DNA of 25,853 nt. It comes from Porphyromonadaceae bacterium UBA7087. GTDB lineage: Bacteria > Bacteroidota > Bacteroidia > Bacteroidales > Muribaculaceae. Location: NCBI GenBank assembly GCA_002493515.1, contig DKYZ01000006.1, positions 1 through 25,853 of the forward strand. Direction: 5' to 3'. The translations under genes and the position numbers were made by a program. Position 1 is the first letter of the stretch; the number at the start of each line of letters is the position of its first letter. Shown piece after piece: positions 7,249 through 15,339 of the stretch. Below the pieces are notes generated by a model. That model was not told the origin of the DNA. It searched no databases and saw only the letters and a program-made list of their open reading frames with translations.

Positions 7249-8184
7249 TCATGAAAGGACAATCAGGCATCTTGCCAATCCGGTCAGTATGACGGAGATT
7301 GTCTCGACACGTCGGTTGACGGCTATGGAACGCCGCACGTCGGCATAGACGAAATCCCTATGCCGCTCCCCGATATATGGTTTATGGAAATACTCCCCGA
7401 AATAGTTGTGCGGACCGCCGAAGCGGCAATCGAGAATACCCGCCAGGGCCGCCTCCGGATAACCGCTGTTGGGACTCGCATGCTCCGGCCCGTAACGCAT
7501 TACAAATGACATCCGGCGGGGCTTTCCGGCAACCATCACCATAAGAAACGCCGTTATCCGGGCAGGGATATAATTCGCGGCATCGTCAATCCTCGCCGCC
7601 ACTCTTCCGAACAGCCTGTAACGCTCCGTCTTGTATCCAATCATTGAATCGAGTGTGTTGACCATCTTGTAGGCAAGCATCCCCGGCACACCGAGCAAAG
7701 CATACCAGAAAAGAGGGGCCACGACACCGTCGCTCAGATTCTCCGCAAGGGTCTCAAGAGCGGCGGTCCTTATTTCCTGGGCCGAAAGCTCCGAGGTGTC
7801 TCGTCCTACAATCCTCGCGACCTGCCGGCGACCAGCCTCAAGCGACTCATCCACGGCCCGGAACACCATTCTCACCTCCCTTATCAGGGTGGTGCCTGCA
7901 AGACAGTAGAATATCAACACCGACGCCACCGCCATCCTGACCCATTGCCAGGGTTCCAGCGCCTTGAGAAGCAGCCAGGAGGAGATGAAGACCATGAGAA
8001 TCAGACCCACAGCGCAGATACCACCCTTCAGAACTTTCCCGGAGCCTTTGTTAAGCCTGCGCTCGCAAAACGAAATCATTTTTCCAAACCACACGATGGG
8101 GTGCGGCATACCCGCAGGGTCGCCTACGGCATGGTCGAGCAGCCATGCCGCCATCAATGGCAAAACAACTATAACGATATCCAT
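7249..8184 (-). CDS. cbiB: Adenosylcobinamide-phosphate synthase CbiB
   Basis: A 311-residue integral membrane protein with the usual family length. The N-terminal signature LLDHAVGDP...HPIVWFGKMI and the central ENLSDGVVAPLFWY...GMLAYKMVNTLDSM are intact. It joins cobyric acid to (R)-1-amino-2-propanol phosphate (or ethanolamine phosphate) to make adenosylcobinamide phosphate, the step after CobQ and CobD in cobamide synthesis. Its start overlaps the end of the upstream cobD gene by 16 bp, indicating translational coupling. It is the last gene of the cobQ-cobD-cbiB run and converges on the GH3 gene. CbiB is called CobD in the aerobic nomenclature; the name here follows the Salmonella scheme. 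Confidence 0.96.
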   Translation of the reverse strand: MDIVIVVLPLMAAWLLDHAVGDPAGMPHPIVWFGKMISFCERRLNKGSGKVLKGGICAVGLILMVFISSWLLLKALEPWQWVRMAVASVLIFYCLAGTTLIREVRMVFRAVDESLEAGRRQVARIVGRDTSELSAQEIRTAALETLAENLSDGVVAPLFWYALLGVPGMLAYKMVNTLDSMIGYKTERYRLFGRVAARIDDAANYIPARITAFLMVMVAGKPRRMSFVMRYGPEHASPNSGYPEAALAGILDCRFGGPHNYFGEYFHKPYIGERHRDFVYADVRRSIAVNRRVETISVILTGLARCLIVLS

Positions 8185-9179
8185 TCCCTGATTGCATTTA
8201 TCAACTCATCATTCTCCCGACGCCCCTGGGCCGCTATGCGGAAATGACGCTCGCAGAGGCCCTCGAAATTGGATGCGTCGCGGATAAGGATGCCGTGATG
8301 CTCCACGAGCCATTCCTTAAGTGACGACGCCTTGCCGGTAGGCAACTCGGCAAGAAAGAAATTACAGTCGGTAGGCTCCGAAGATATGCCCATCCCGTTG
8401 AGCGACTCCGCAATCCTGACAGACTCCGCGTTAAGCCCGGCGTGGTCTATGGCGTAATCGCAGCAATGGGCCAGCAGGTAACGCGACGCCTCCGAGGCCA
8501 CGGAATTCACAGACCACGGCATACGCAACCGACGCACGCAATCCAACGCCGCGGAACTCCCCATCGCATAGCCCACGCGCAATCCAGGTATGGCAAACCG
8601 CTTTGTCAGGGAGTGCAGACTGACAATGTTATCCCTCGACACCACATCCCGGGGGCTCAATACTTCCCTCACCGAATAATCGGCATAGGCCTGGTCAATC
8701 ACAAAAAGCGTCCCAGGCCGGGAATCAACAGCCTCAAGAAGTTCTGTCCTGCCGGTGACCCTGCCTGTGGGATTATTTGGATTGCAGAGCCACAGCATAT
8801 CGGCATCACGCGGAATATCGCGTATGGAAGACAGGAACTTCATCTCATGACGGAATATCCCGCAGGCATCCTGATATTCCCTGAACGTAGGCGCAACAAC
8901 AGCGGAATGCCCTCCGCTGCGACTCTGGGCAAGAAGATATATCATCTCCGTAGCGCCGTTTGTCGCCATCACACAGTCATCCCCCACCCCGGCCTCAACG
9001 GCCAGAAGATGCTCAAGCGAACGCGGCTCAGGCTCGGGATAACTGCTGAATATGTCGCCTACGGCCGCAAGATGGGCCAGCAGCCCGGAATGATCCACCC
9101 TCTGATGTATGTTGGTACTGAAATTAATCCTGACGCGCCCTCCGTAGCGGAAAGCGTCATCTCCATGTCCGTCGATCAT
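8169..9179 (-). CDS. cobD: Threonine-phosphate decarboxylase (PLP enzyme, CobD type)
   Basis: 336 residues, fold-type I aminotransferase family. Visible features are the CobD-like N-terminus (DGHGDDAFRYGG...INFSTNI), the CNPNNPTG loop at about 132-139, IDQAYADY at about 161-168, and the PLP-binding K193 in SLTKRFAIPGLRVGY. It should decarboxylate L-threonine 3-phosphate to (R)-1-amino-2-propanol phosphate, the linker used by CbiB. A histidinol-phosphate aminotransferase is the main look-alike, but the position between cobQ and cbiB settles the call. It overlaps cobQ by 4 bp (ATGA type) and cbiB by 16 bp, so all three are translationally coupled. Confidence 0.93.
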   Translation of the reverse strand: MIDGHGDDAFRYGGRVRINFSTNIHQRVDHSGLLAHLAAVGDIFSSYPEPEPRSLEHLLAVEAGVGDDCVMATNGATEMIYLLAQSRSGGHSAVVAPTFREYQDACGIFRHEMKFLSSIRDIPRDADMLWLCNPNNPTGRVTGRTELLEAVDSRPGTLFVIDQAYADYSVREVLSPRDVVSRDNIVSLHSLTKRFAIPGLRVGYAMGSSAALDCVRRLRMPWSVNSVASEASRYLLAHCCDYAIDHAGLNAESVRIAESLNGMGISSEPTDCNFFLAELPTGKASSLKEWLVEHHGILIRDASNFEGLCERHFRIAAQGRRENDELINAIREWISL

Positions 9180-10720
9180 TTCTCCCTCATTATTTCATAG
9201 AGCTTCGGTATGTCGACATAACGCCTGAGCCAGTCGGCAAGCGCGTCATACTGCGACTCCTTATATGCCTCATAGTCAAATTCAACACTGCTTCTCCCGC
9301 TGTCGCGAAAAGGCGCCAGAAGCCGGTCGACCACAGCCTCATTGTCAAACAATCCGTGGATATAGGTACCGAAACAGCGTTCTGCCGCCATGCATCCATC
9401 CCACGACCCGTCTGACAGCCTGCATACGGGCGACTCACTTTCCGTCCTGCCCATATGTATCTCATATCCCCGACATTCCCGAGGGTCGTCATCAAACGTA
9501 AAAGTCACCTGCCTGGTGGTCTTCTCGCTCTCAATCACAGTCCTGACAGGAAGCAGCCCGAGACCCGGGATACTGCCGATTCCACTCTCCACGCCTCCGG
9601 GGTCGCTCACCTCCTTGCCGAGTATCTGGTATCCCCCGCATATTCCCACAACTGTCCTGCCCCGGCCATAGGCATTCCTCACGGCGTCAGCCATGCCGCT
9701 CTTCCGCAGTTCAAGCAGGTCGGCAATGGTGTTCTTGCTGCCAGGCACTATCACTATGTCGGCCTTGTCAAGATCCGCAGGCTCGGCGGCATAATAGAGA
9801 TTCACCTCCGGATGCCTCTCAAGCATGTCGAAGTCAGTGAAATTGGATATATGGCCAAGAAGCACCACGGCGACGTTAACCTTTCCCGCCACCACATCCC
9901 GGCCCTTCTTTCCGAGCGACACCGAGTCCTCCTCCTCGATATGTATATGCTCAGCCACCGGAACAACCCCGAGCACGGGCACACCACATATCCTCTCCAT
10001 CAATTTCCTCCCCTCCTCGAAAAGACGGAGGTCGCCCCTGAACTTATTGACTATGATACCCTTGATGAGCCGTCGGTCTTCCTCGCTCTGAAGCATTATG
10101 GAGCCGTAGGCGCTTGCGAATACGCCTCCACGGTCAATGTCGGCCACAAGAATCACCTTTGCCCCGGCATAACGCGCCATCGACATATTCACAATATCGC
10201 TTTCCCTGAGATTGAGTTCGCATATGCTTCCGGCGCCTTCCATCACCACAGGATTATGAACAGACGACAGTCGGTCGAAAGCCTCATGGGCAATCTTACG
10301 CAACTCCTCCTTGCCATTCTTACGGAAATAGCTGTAGGCATCGCTGTCGCCCATTGGCTTCCCGTTTACGACAACCTGCGACGTCATCCTGCCTGAGGGC
10401 TTGAGCAACACCGGGTTCATGTCGGCAGAACAGGGAATTCCAGCTGCCTCCGCCTGCACTGCCTGCGCCCTTCCGATTTCCAGGCCGTCGGGAGTGGCAT
10501 AGGAATTGAGCGCCATGTTCTGGGCCTTGAATGGAGCCGGGGAATAACCGTCCTGCCGGAATATACGGCACAACCCCGTTGCTATCAAGCTCTTGCCGAC
10601 ATCGCTGCCGGTGCCTCCCAGCATCACCGGCGAAAGCCTCTCCCGCCTGCCGCCGCAACATCTTTCCCCATCATGTCTACATCTGTCCAAATCCACAATG
10701 ACTGATTCTCTATCGCTCAT
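9176..10720 (-). CDS. cobQ: Cobyric acid synthase CobQ/CbiP
   Basis: 514 residues. The N-terminal dethiobiotin-synthetase-like ATPase domain has GGTGSDVGKS (36-44) and FKAQNMALNSY; the C-terminal class I-like glutamine amidotransferase domain has C361 in GICGGYQ and H455 in YIHGLFD. It amidates four carboxylates of adenosylcobyrinate a,c-diamide using glutamine and ATP. The first 30 residues (MSDRESVIVDLDRC...) precede the usual family start and are odd: the ATG and first codons lie inside a tandem heptamer repeat array. A start at GTG or ATG near residue 32-33 would give the standard N-terminus. The stop of the HTCS gene is 17 bp upstream, so it is probably expressed with that regulator. Confidence 0.96.
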   Translation of the reverse strand: MSDRESVIVDLDRCRHDGERCCGGRRERLSPVMLGGTGSDVGKSLIATGLCRIFRQDGYSPAPFKAQNMALNSYATPDGLEIGRAQAVQAEAAGIPCSADMNPVLLKPSGRMTSQVVVNGKPMGDSDAYSYFRKNGKEELRKIAHEAFDRLSSVHNPVVMEGAGSICELNLRESDIVNMSMARYAGAKVILVADIDRGGVFASAYGSIMLQSEEDRRLIKGIIVNKFRGDLRLFEEGRKLMERICGVPVLGVVPVAEHIHIEEEDSVSLGKKGRDVVAGKVNVAVVLLGHISNFTDFDMLERHPEVNLYYAAEPADLDKADIVIVPGSKNTIADLLELRKSGMADAVRNAYGRGRTVVGICGGYQILGKEVSDPGGVESGIGSIPGLGLLPVRTVIESEKTTRQVTFTFDDDPRECRGYEIHMGRTESESPVCRLSDGSWDGCMAAERCFGTYIHGLFDNEAVVDRLLAPFRDSGRSSVEFDYEAYKESQYDALADWLRRYVDIPKLYEIMREK

Positions 10721-10756
10721 CGTTCATCACTCATCGTTTATAGTTCATCGTTTATC
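10701..10756. repeat. Tandem heptamer array, site A (HTCS/cobQ junction)
   Basis: Six contiguous 7-bp units at 10715-10756 fit RYTNATM on the plus strand (GCTCATC, GTTCATC, ACTCATC, GTTTATA and further GTTCATC/GTTTATC copies). Two weaker units (ACTGATT, CTCTATC) extend it to 10701. Read on the minus strand, the array encodes the last residues (INDEL) and TAA stop of the HTCS gene, spans the 17-bp gap, and supplies the annotated ATG and first codons of cobQ. Confidence 0.85.
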
Positions 10757-12477
10757 TCAAACGGCGTCTCCTCCTTCTCCTGATATGCAGAGGGAAGAAG
10801 ACCGAACTCCTCCTTGAAATATTTGCTGAATATCCTCGGACTGTTGAAACCCGTCTGATACGCTATTTCGGAGACATTGAGCTGACTTTCCCTCAGCATC
10901 TGGGCAGCCCGCTTCAAGCGAATCACCCTTATGAACTCTATCGGAGTCTTTCCGGTGATGGTCTTGATCTTTTTGTAGAGTCTCACACGGCTCATGCCCA
11001 TATACTCGCTCAGCTCCTCCACCGAGAGAGTGGAGCTGTCTATATTCTCCGAAACATATTTCACCGCCTTGTCGATAAACTTCTCGTCAAGCGGCGTAAT
11101 CTTTATCTGGTCGGGCGACGGCTCTATACGCTGCCGGCCCTTCTCCCTCGACGAAAGCTGCATTATGCGCTTCATCCTCAGGCGGAGCACGTCGATGTTG
11201 AAAGGCTTGGTCATATAGTCGTCGGCACCGAGGGTAAACACTTCAAGCTTTGCCATAGGGTCATGACTGGCGGTAAGCATTATCACCGGAATCGACGAAT
11301 AGAGGGCATTTCCCTTCAGCTGCCGGCATAGCTCCATGCCATCCATCCTGGGCATCGTAAGGTCAGTAACCACTATGTCGGGCATCCGCCGGGCAATCCT
11401 GCGCATGGCGTCTTCTCCGTCAACAGCTGTCTGCACCACAAAATCATCCTCCAGACCATCCTTGACAAGCTCAAGCATATCATGACTGTCGTCAACAATC
11501 AACGCCACCGGCTTCTCAGAGGTCTCGCAGCCGGATGCCTCCTCAACCTCCTCTGACAGCACCTCATTCCGGCCATCGGCATCGGCAGAGTCTGAATGCC
11601 TTATCGGCATAGTGACCCTGAATACGCGTCCCTTCTCATCCCGGACAATCTCGACAGTGCCATCATGCAGTCCCACATATTCCCTCACCATCGGCATCCC
11701 AACCATCCCGAGGATTGTGGCTTGCCGCTCGTCAGTATCCATAGGCTCGCCGAGGCAGTCGAACATACGGCTTCTCGTCTCATCCGGAATCTCCGGCCCC
11801 TGATCGGAGACCGACAATACAACCGAGTCATCCTGCCTCGTGACACACACACCGACAACACCACCTTCCGGAGTCACCCGGAAAGCGTTGAGGAGAAGAT
11901 TCCGCAAGGCCTTCATCATCTTGTCGCCGTCAAAAGAGCAGATTATGCTTTCCGGATCTGAACTGAACCTGAATTCCACACCCTCCACATTCCATAATTT
12001 ATTGTAGACAGTGGCACATACAGAACGAGTGAAAGAGACGAAATCACCCTCGGAGGCGTTCAGACGCATGCCGTCGGTCAGGGTATCACGGAAATCAAGC
12101 AGCTGGTCAACCAAAGACATAAGCTTCTCCGCATTGCGGTGCATGAGCGAGAGAGTATGCGCCTGGCGGTGGTCTGTGGCGCTGCGCAGCATTTTCTCAA
12201 GGGGTGTGATAATAAGGGTGAGCGGAGTGCGCAGATCATCGCTGACGCTTGTGAAGAAGCGAAGTTTCATCCTGTCCATCGCTTCACGCCGGCGCATCTC
12301 CTCCTCCGCCATCCTCGCCTCCTTGCGGCGCCGCTCCCTAATCCGGAAAAACCGCAGACCCGCATACACAGCGACTGTCGCCAGAACTGCATAGACGGCG
12401 AAAACGAGGGGAGCCGCCCAATAAGGCGGTTCGATATTCAATACGGCTGCTATAAGGCCCGGGGCGGTCAAGGTCAT
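10738..12477 (-). CDS. Sensor-less HTCS-type regulator with degenerate kinase domain
   Basis: 579 residues: one membrane segment (about 22-44) preceded by the remnant of a Y_Y_Y junction (NIEPPYW), a histidine-kinase-like core (about 70-295), a receiver (about 325-440, phospho-acceptor D372 in VVTDLTMP, with DD, MLTA and TKPF) and a C-terminal AraC-type HTH (about 475-570). Typical HTCS proteins exceed 1,300 residues with a large periplasmic propeller sensor; this is missing. The H-box reads FFTSVSDDLRTPL, with D80 where the phospho-acceptor His should be, and the G boxes are eroded (DQGPEIP, GMVGMP). Receiver and DNA-binding domains look intact. An in-frame TAA lies just upstream of the ATG and the gene has its own promoter, so this is not an annotation error. 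It probably regulates nearby glycan genes; kinase activity is doubtful. Confidence 0.9.
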   Translation of the reverse strand: MTLTAPGLIAAVLNIEPPYWAAPLVFAVYAVLATVAVYAGLRFFRIRERRRKEARMAEEEMRRREAMDRMKLRFFTSVSDDLRTPLTLIITPLEKMLRSATDHRQAHTLSLMHRNAEKLMSLVDQLLDFRDTLTDGMRLNASEGDFVSFTRSVCATVYNKLWNVEGVEFRFSSDPESIICSFDGDKMMKALRNLLLNAFRVTPEGGVVGVCVTRQDDSVVLSVSDQGPEIPDETRSRMFDCLGEPMDTDERQATILGMVGMPMVREYVGLHDGTVEIVRDEKGRVFRVTMPIRHSDSADADGRNEVLSEEVEEASGCETSEKPVALIVDDSHDMLELVKDGLEDDFVVQTAVDGEDAMRRIARRMPDIVVTDLTMPRMDGMELCRQLKGNALYSSIPVIMLTASHDPMAKLEVFTLGADDYMTKPFNIDVLRLRMKRIMQLSSREKGRQRIEPSPDQIKITPLDEKFIDKAVKYVSENIDSSTLSVEELSEYMGMSRVRLYKKIKTITGKTPIEFIRVIRLKRAAQMLRESQLNVSEIAYQTGFNSPRIFSKYFKEEFGLLPSAYQEKEETPFEINDEL

Positions 12478-12498
12478 GTTCGGATATTAATTTGAATG

Positions 12499-12526
12499 CA
12501 AAAATAGTCAAAGTAAACATATTTTG
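12499..12526 (-). promoter_or_regulatory. Promoter of the HTCS gene
   Basis: On the minus strand TATTTTTG (12499-12506) matches the -7 consensus TAnnTTTG. At the -33 distance the sequence is ATTGC, a partial match to TTTG, with 19-20 nt between. The predicted start of transcription is only about 15 nt before the ATG at 12477. Confidence 0.6.
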
Positions 12527-12531
12527 CAATA

Positions 12532-12567
12532 GCTCCGGACATCGACCGTGTAAGCGATGCCCGGAGC
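12532..12567 (-). terminator. Terminator-like hairpin after GH36
   Basis: 13-bp arms (12532-12544 and 12555-12567, GCTCCGG(A/G)CATCG type) pair with one mismatch that is a G-U wobble in one strand's RNA, around a 10-base loop. It sits between the GH36 stop and the HTCS promoter and has only a poor U-tract (UAUUGC) in the minus-strand RNA. It likely separates the two transcripts. Confidence 0.6.
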
Positions 12568-12592
12568 GCTAACCAAAATATAAATGTATGCT

Positions 12593-14797
12593 TTATTTAG
12601 CCTGGAGACGAAGAATGCGGGAAGCCCAGTCATTCTGCTTGTGATAGTCCACCGAATGGCTTGCCGGAATCTCAAGACCGTTGCTCATCAGGTAACGACC
12701 TGAGAAAGACTTGCCCTCATAGGGAAGCGGCTTGTTGTCGATGCAGTTGAGCTCAGTCACGGTGTACATCCTGTCGGGATCGAGACCGGCCATCTTGATT
12801 CGGGGAAGCTGCTGGTTGACAAACGATTCCGTCTTATACCAGTAGAAGACAGCCTCATTCTTGTCGGGAGCCACATACATCAGCGAGGCCACGCCCTTGT
12901 CGTCATAGGGTGACTGCAGACGGTAGATGTCGCCCTGCTGCACCACGGGACGAATCTCCTTGTAGCTGGCGATGGCCCTGCGGCAGAACTCCTTTTCCTC
13001 CTCTGTCATGTTCTTAGGCTGGATCTCCATTCCCAGACGCCCCGACATTGCCACGTCGGCACGGTATTTGAGCGGTATTGTGAGGAATGTCTGATGGTTG
13101 GGTGCCGCACTGATATGCGATGCCATGGCCACGGCAGGGAAGAAATAGCTCGTGCCCCACTGCATGTAGACTCTCTGCAGCGCGTCGGTATTGTCGCTTA
13201 CCCAGAACTCGTCAAACCAAGGCAGCACACCGTAGTTTGCACGGCCACCGCCGCTGGCACACGCCTGGATCGTCACGTCGGGGTATTTCGCGCGTATCCT
13301 GTCCACAGTCTTGGCAAAACCCTCGTGATAGGCATGGTAGAGATGGCTCTGCTTGTCGGCAGAAAGATACTGCGAGCCATGGTCCATGATGGGGGCGTTG
13401 GCATCCCACTTGATGTAATCTATCTCCGGATAGTTTGTAAGAAGAGTGTCGACCACGTTGAAAACAAGGTCCTGCACCTTGGGGTTGGCCATGTCGAGCA
13501 CCATCTGTGTGCCTCCGCGTCCCATGGTCGGCTCTCTCTTCGCAGCCTTGATGACATACTCCGGATGCTTCTCGTAAAGCTCCGAAATGCTGTTGACCAT
13601 CTCTGGCTCGATCCAGATGCCGAACTTCACTCCATGCTTCTTAGCTGAGTCGAGAAGACCCTTTATGCCCGAGGGGAGCTTCGTCTTGTCTACACTCCAG
13701 TCGCCGAGCGACGTGGAATCGTTGTTGCGGGGATATTTCACGCCAAACCATCCGTCGTCCATAACGAAGAGCTCACCGCCCATTGACGCTATGTCGGCCA
13801 TCATGGCGTCCATACCCTCCTCATTGATATCGAAGTAGACACCCTCCCAGCTGTTGAGAAGAATCTTGCGCTCCTCATTGCCATGGGCGATCTTGCGGTT
13901 ACGGCCCCACTTGTGGAAATTGCGGCTCGCACCGCTGAGACCCTCCTCGGAATATGTGAGCGCCAGAGGCGGGGTGACAAACGACTCCCCCTTGGCGAGC
14001 TTATATTCCGAATCGTCGGGATTGATTCCGGCGAAGAAATGATGATAGTCGCCGTAGTCGGTGTCAAAGCGCAACTCGTAGTTGCCGCTGTAGCACAGCG
14101 CGGCGCCGATCACCCGTCCTTCGTTCTCCTGCGGCTTGCCGTCGAGCGAGAGCATCACCTCAGAATGCGCAGTATGCGAGTTCCTGACTCCGTCCTTGTT
14201 CTTTATCACCTTCATTCCGTGGGTGAGCGGAGCCTCCTCCACCCTGCCCTCATTGGCCCAGGCACCGTAAAGGCTCGACAGCCATACGTCGCCATAACGC
14301 ACGGGAAGATAACCTGAGTCGAAACGGCGGAGCGTGACCTCACCCTTCTCCCCGTTTATGGTCTCGGTCCAGGTCTCGATCACATCCTCACCGTCATACG
14401 TGCGGTAGTTGAGCTTGATATCTACGGGATACACCTTGTCGCGCAATGTCACTGTCGTGAGGGTTCCGTCGGGAAGACGTTTTGTCTCGGCAGCCTCCAC
14501 CACCATGTCGAGCGTCATGTTGCCGTCGGCGTGGGTCATCGCCACGGCAGCCTCGTGTTCGGGATTGACACCATAGGCCGGAAAGAGATCCAGGGCAGCG
14601 GCGCCGGAGTCGCCCAACGCCGATACGTCGGCATCGGAGAGTTTCTCACCATAATATAAGAACTTAGCCTTGTCACCCTTGCTGGCATCTATCACAAGCG
14701 ACGTGCCGGGCGTGGCTACGTGAAGCGTCTCGGCCCACATCGTCATTGGAAGAGATGCGAAACAGCCCGAGAGCATAAATAAATAAGCTTTCTTCAT
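12593..14797 (-). CDS. Secreted GH36 alpha-galactosidase
   Basis: 734 residues, the usual length of bacterial GH36 enzymes. A signal peptide spans about residues 1-22 (cleavage MWA-ET); an early LSGC at 9-12 resembles a lipobox but is too close to the start to be convincing. An N-terminal beta-sandwich is followed by the catalytic barrel with MDDGWFG, the nucleophile D465 in YIKWDAN and the acid/base D535 in WVSDNTDA. It should release alpha-1,6-galactose from galactomannan or raffinose-type sugars. It is divergent from the mannanase operon across a 542-bp region, which makes galactomannan the likely shared substrate (inference). A hairpin follows its stop. Confidence 0.95.
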   Translation of the reverse strand: MKKAYLFMLSGCFASLPMTMWAETLHVATPGTSLVIDASKGDKAKFLYYGEKLSDADVSALGDSGAAALDLFPAYGVNPEHEAAVAMTHADGNMTLDMVVEAAETKRLPDGTLTTVTLRDKVYPVDIKLNYRTYDGEDVIETWTETINGEKGEVTLRRFDSGYLPVRYGDVWLSSLYGAWANEGRVEEAPLTHGMKVIKNKDGVRNSHTAHSEVMLSLDGKPQENEGRVIGAALCYSGNYELRFDTDYGDYHHFFAGINPDDSEYKLAKGESFVTPPLALTYSEEGLSGASRNFHKWGRNRKIAHGNEERKILLNSWEGVYFDINEEGMDAMMADIASMGGELFVMDDGWFGVKYPRNNDSTSLGDWSVDKTKLPSGIKGLLDSAKKHGVKFGIWIEPEMVNSISELYEKHPEYVIKAAKREPTMGRGGTQMVLDMANPKVQDLVFNVVDTLLTNYPEIDYIKWDANAPIMDHGSQYLSADKQSHLYHAYHEGFAKTVDRIRAKYPDVTIQACASGGGRANYGVLPWFDEFWVSDNTDALQRVYMQWGTSYFFPAVAMASHISAAPNHQTFLTIPLKYRADVAMSGRLGMEIQPKNMTEEEKEFCRRAIASYKEIRPVVQQGDIYRLQSPYDDKGVASLMYVAPDKNEAVFYWYKTESFVNQQLPRIKMAGLDPDRMYTVTELNCIDNKPLPYEGKSFSGRYLMSNGLEIPASHSVDYHKQNDWASRILRLQAK

Positions 14798-14828
14798 CAG
14801 TTGTATCGTTTCTGTTGATTTGCGATTG

Positions 14829-14860
14829 TAAAATTAGCAGTAATTTTCCGTTCTGACAAA
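14829..14860 (-). promoter_or_regulatory. Probable GH36 promoter
   Basis: On the minus strand TTTG (14857-14860) and TAATTTTA (14829-14836) are 20 nt apart. Only the last base of the -7 element deviates from TAnnTTTG. The ATG of GH36 is about 30 bp downstream, at 14797. Confidence 0.5.
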
Positions 14861-15053
14861 AAACAAAAGCTTAATTTATAACTTTTTACATATTAAAACC
14901 ATCATTTGATATAATAGTATCATTACGGCTGCGACATGCGCCTGCCGACAGTGAGAAAAATAATAAAACCTGGCGTAACCGCGAGTGCAGACCCATCAGC
15001 TGACAAGCGGATTGATACTTAATTGCCATTTTATTGTCACTTTAAACCTATTA

Positions 15054-15085
15054 TTTGCATTTTCTTTTTTCCCGTTGTAACTTCG
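15054..15085 (+). promoter_or_regulatory. Probable promoter of the mannan operon
   Basis: TTTG (15054-15057) and TAACTTCG (15078-15085) are 20 nt apart. The -7 deviates by one base (TTCG for TTTG), exactly as in the promoter candidate for tRNA-Ser at the right edge of the window. The resulting leader would run about 250 nt to the ATG at 15340. Confidence 0.5.
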
Positions 15086-15286
15086 CCCCCGGTTTCAGCA
15101 CCGTCTCTGACGACAGGCCGCAACCAGCCCTTCAAACGACAATACCACCTTAAAACCCAATATCGAAGATATGACAATGAATCATTCATTCATCTATATA
15201 CACTCCGGCTTTTATACAGATCCGCAATCATTCGGCCCCGATACAGCAATGCGGTTCAGTCAGCTTATCAAGCTTGGTCTCAGATA

Positions 15287-15306
15287 ATTGGAATCTATTG
15301 GAATCT
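15287..15306 (+). promoter_or_regulatory. Tandem 10-bp direct repeat, possible operator
   Basis: ATTGGAATCT occurs twice head to tail, 34 bp before the GH26 start. One helical turn between copies would place both on the same DNA face, as AraC-type regulators often require. Binding by the nearby HTCS is a guess. Confidence 0.4.
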
Positions 15307-15339
15307 CACACTAAAAAAATGGTTTAACACTCAACGACA

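Larger units (their letters stand above)
14798..15339. other. Divergent regulatory region between GH36 and the mannan operon
   Basis: 542 bp of AT-rich DNA. A plus-strand open frame at 15023-15343 has no recognisable domain and is not called. The region contains a promoter candidate for each flank (separate entries), and a perfect tandem direct repeat of the 10-mer ATTGGAATCT at 15287-15306 close to the operon start. The predicted operon leader is about 250 nt. No riboswitch is recognised. Confidence 0.6.

Noticed and set aside
9455..10396. 313-residue plus-strand open frame
   Set aside because: It lies wholly antisense to cobQ, whose protein is clearly conserved with both domains. The frame is a by-product of codon bias and has no domain signature.
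10738..12477. HTCS gene as a simple pseudogene
   Set aside because: The frame is intact to a proper stop, receiver and HTH key residues are kept, and a good promoter lies just upstream of the ATG, so a functional truncated regulator is preferred.
10721..12600. Cobalamin riboswitch controlling cobQ-cobD-cbiB
   Set aside because: The 17-bp gap before cobQ is too small and I could not see a B12-box-like element nearby. A covariance search would be needed for certainty.
12593..14797. GH36 as a surface lipoprotein through LSGC at residues 9-12
   Set aside because: The Cys would follow only eight hydrophobic-region residues, and a better signal peptidase I site (MWA-ET) lies at residue 22.
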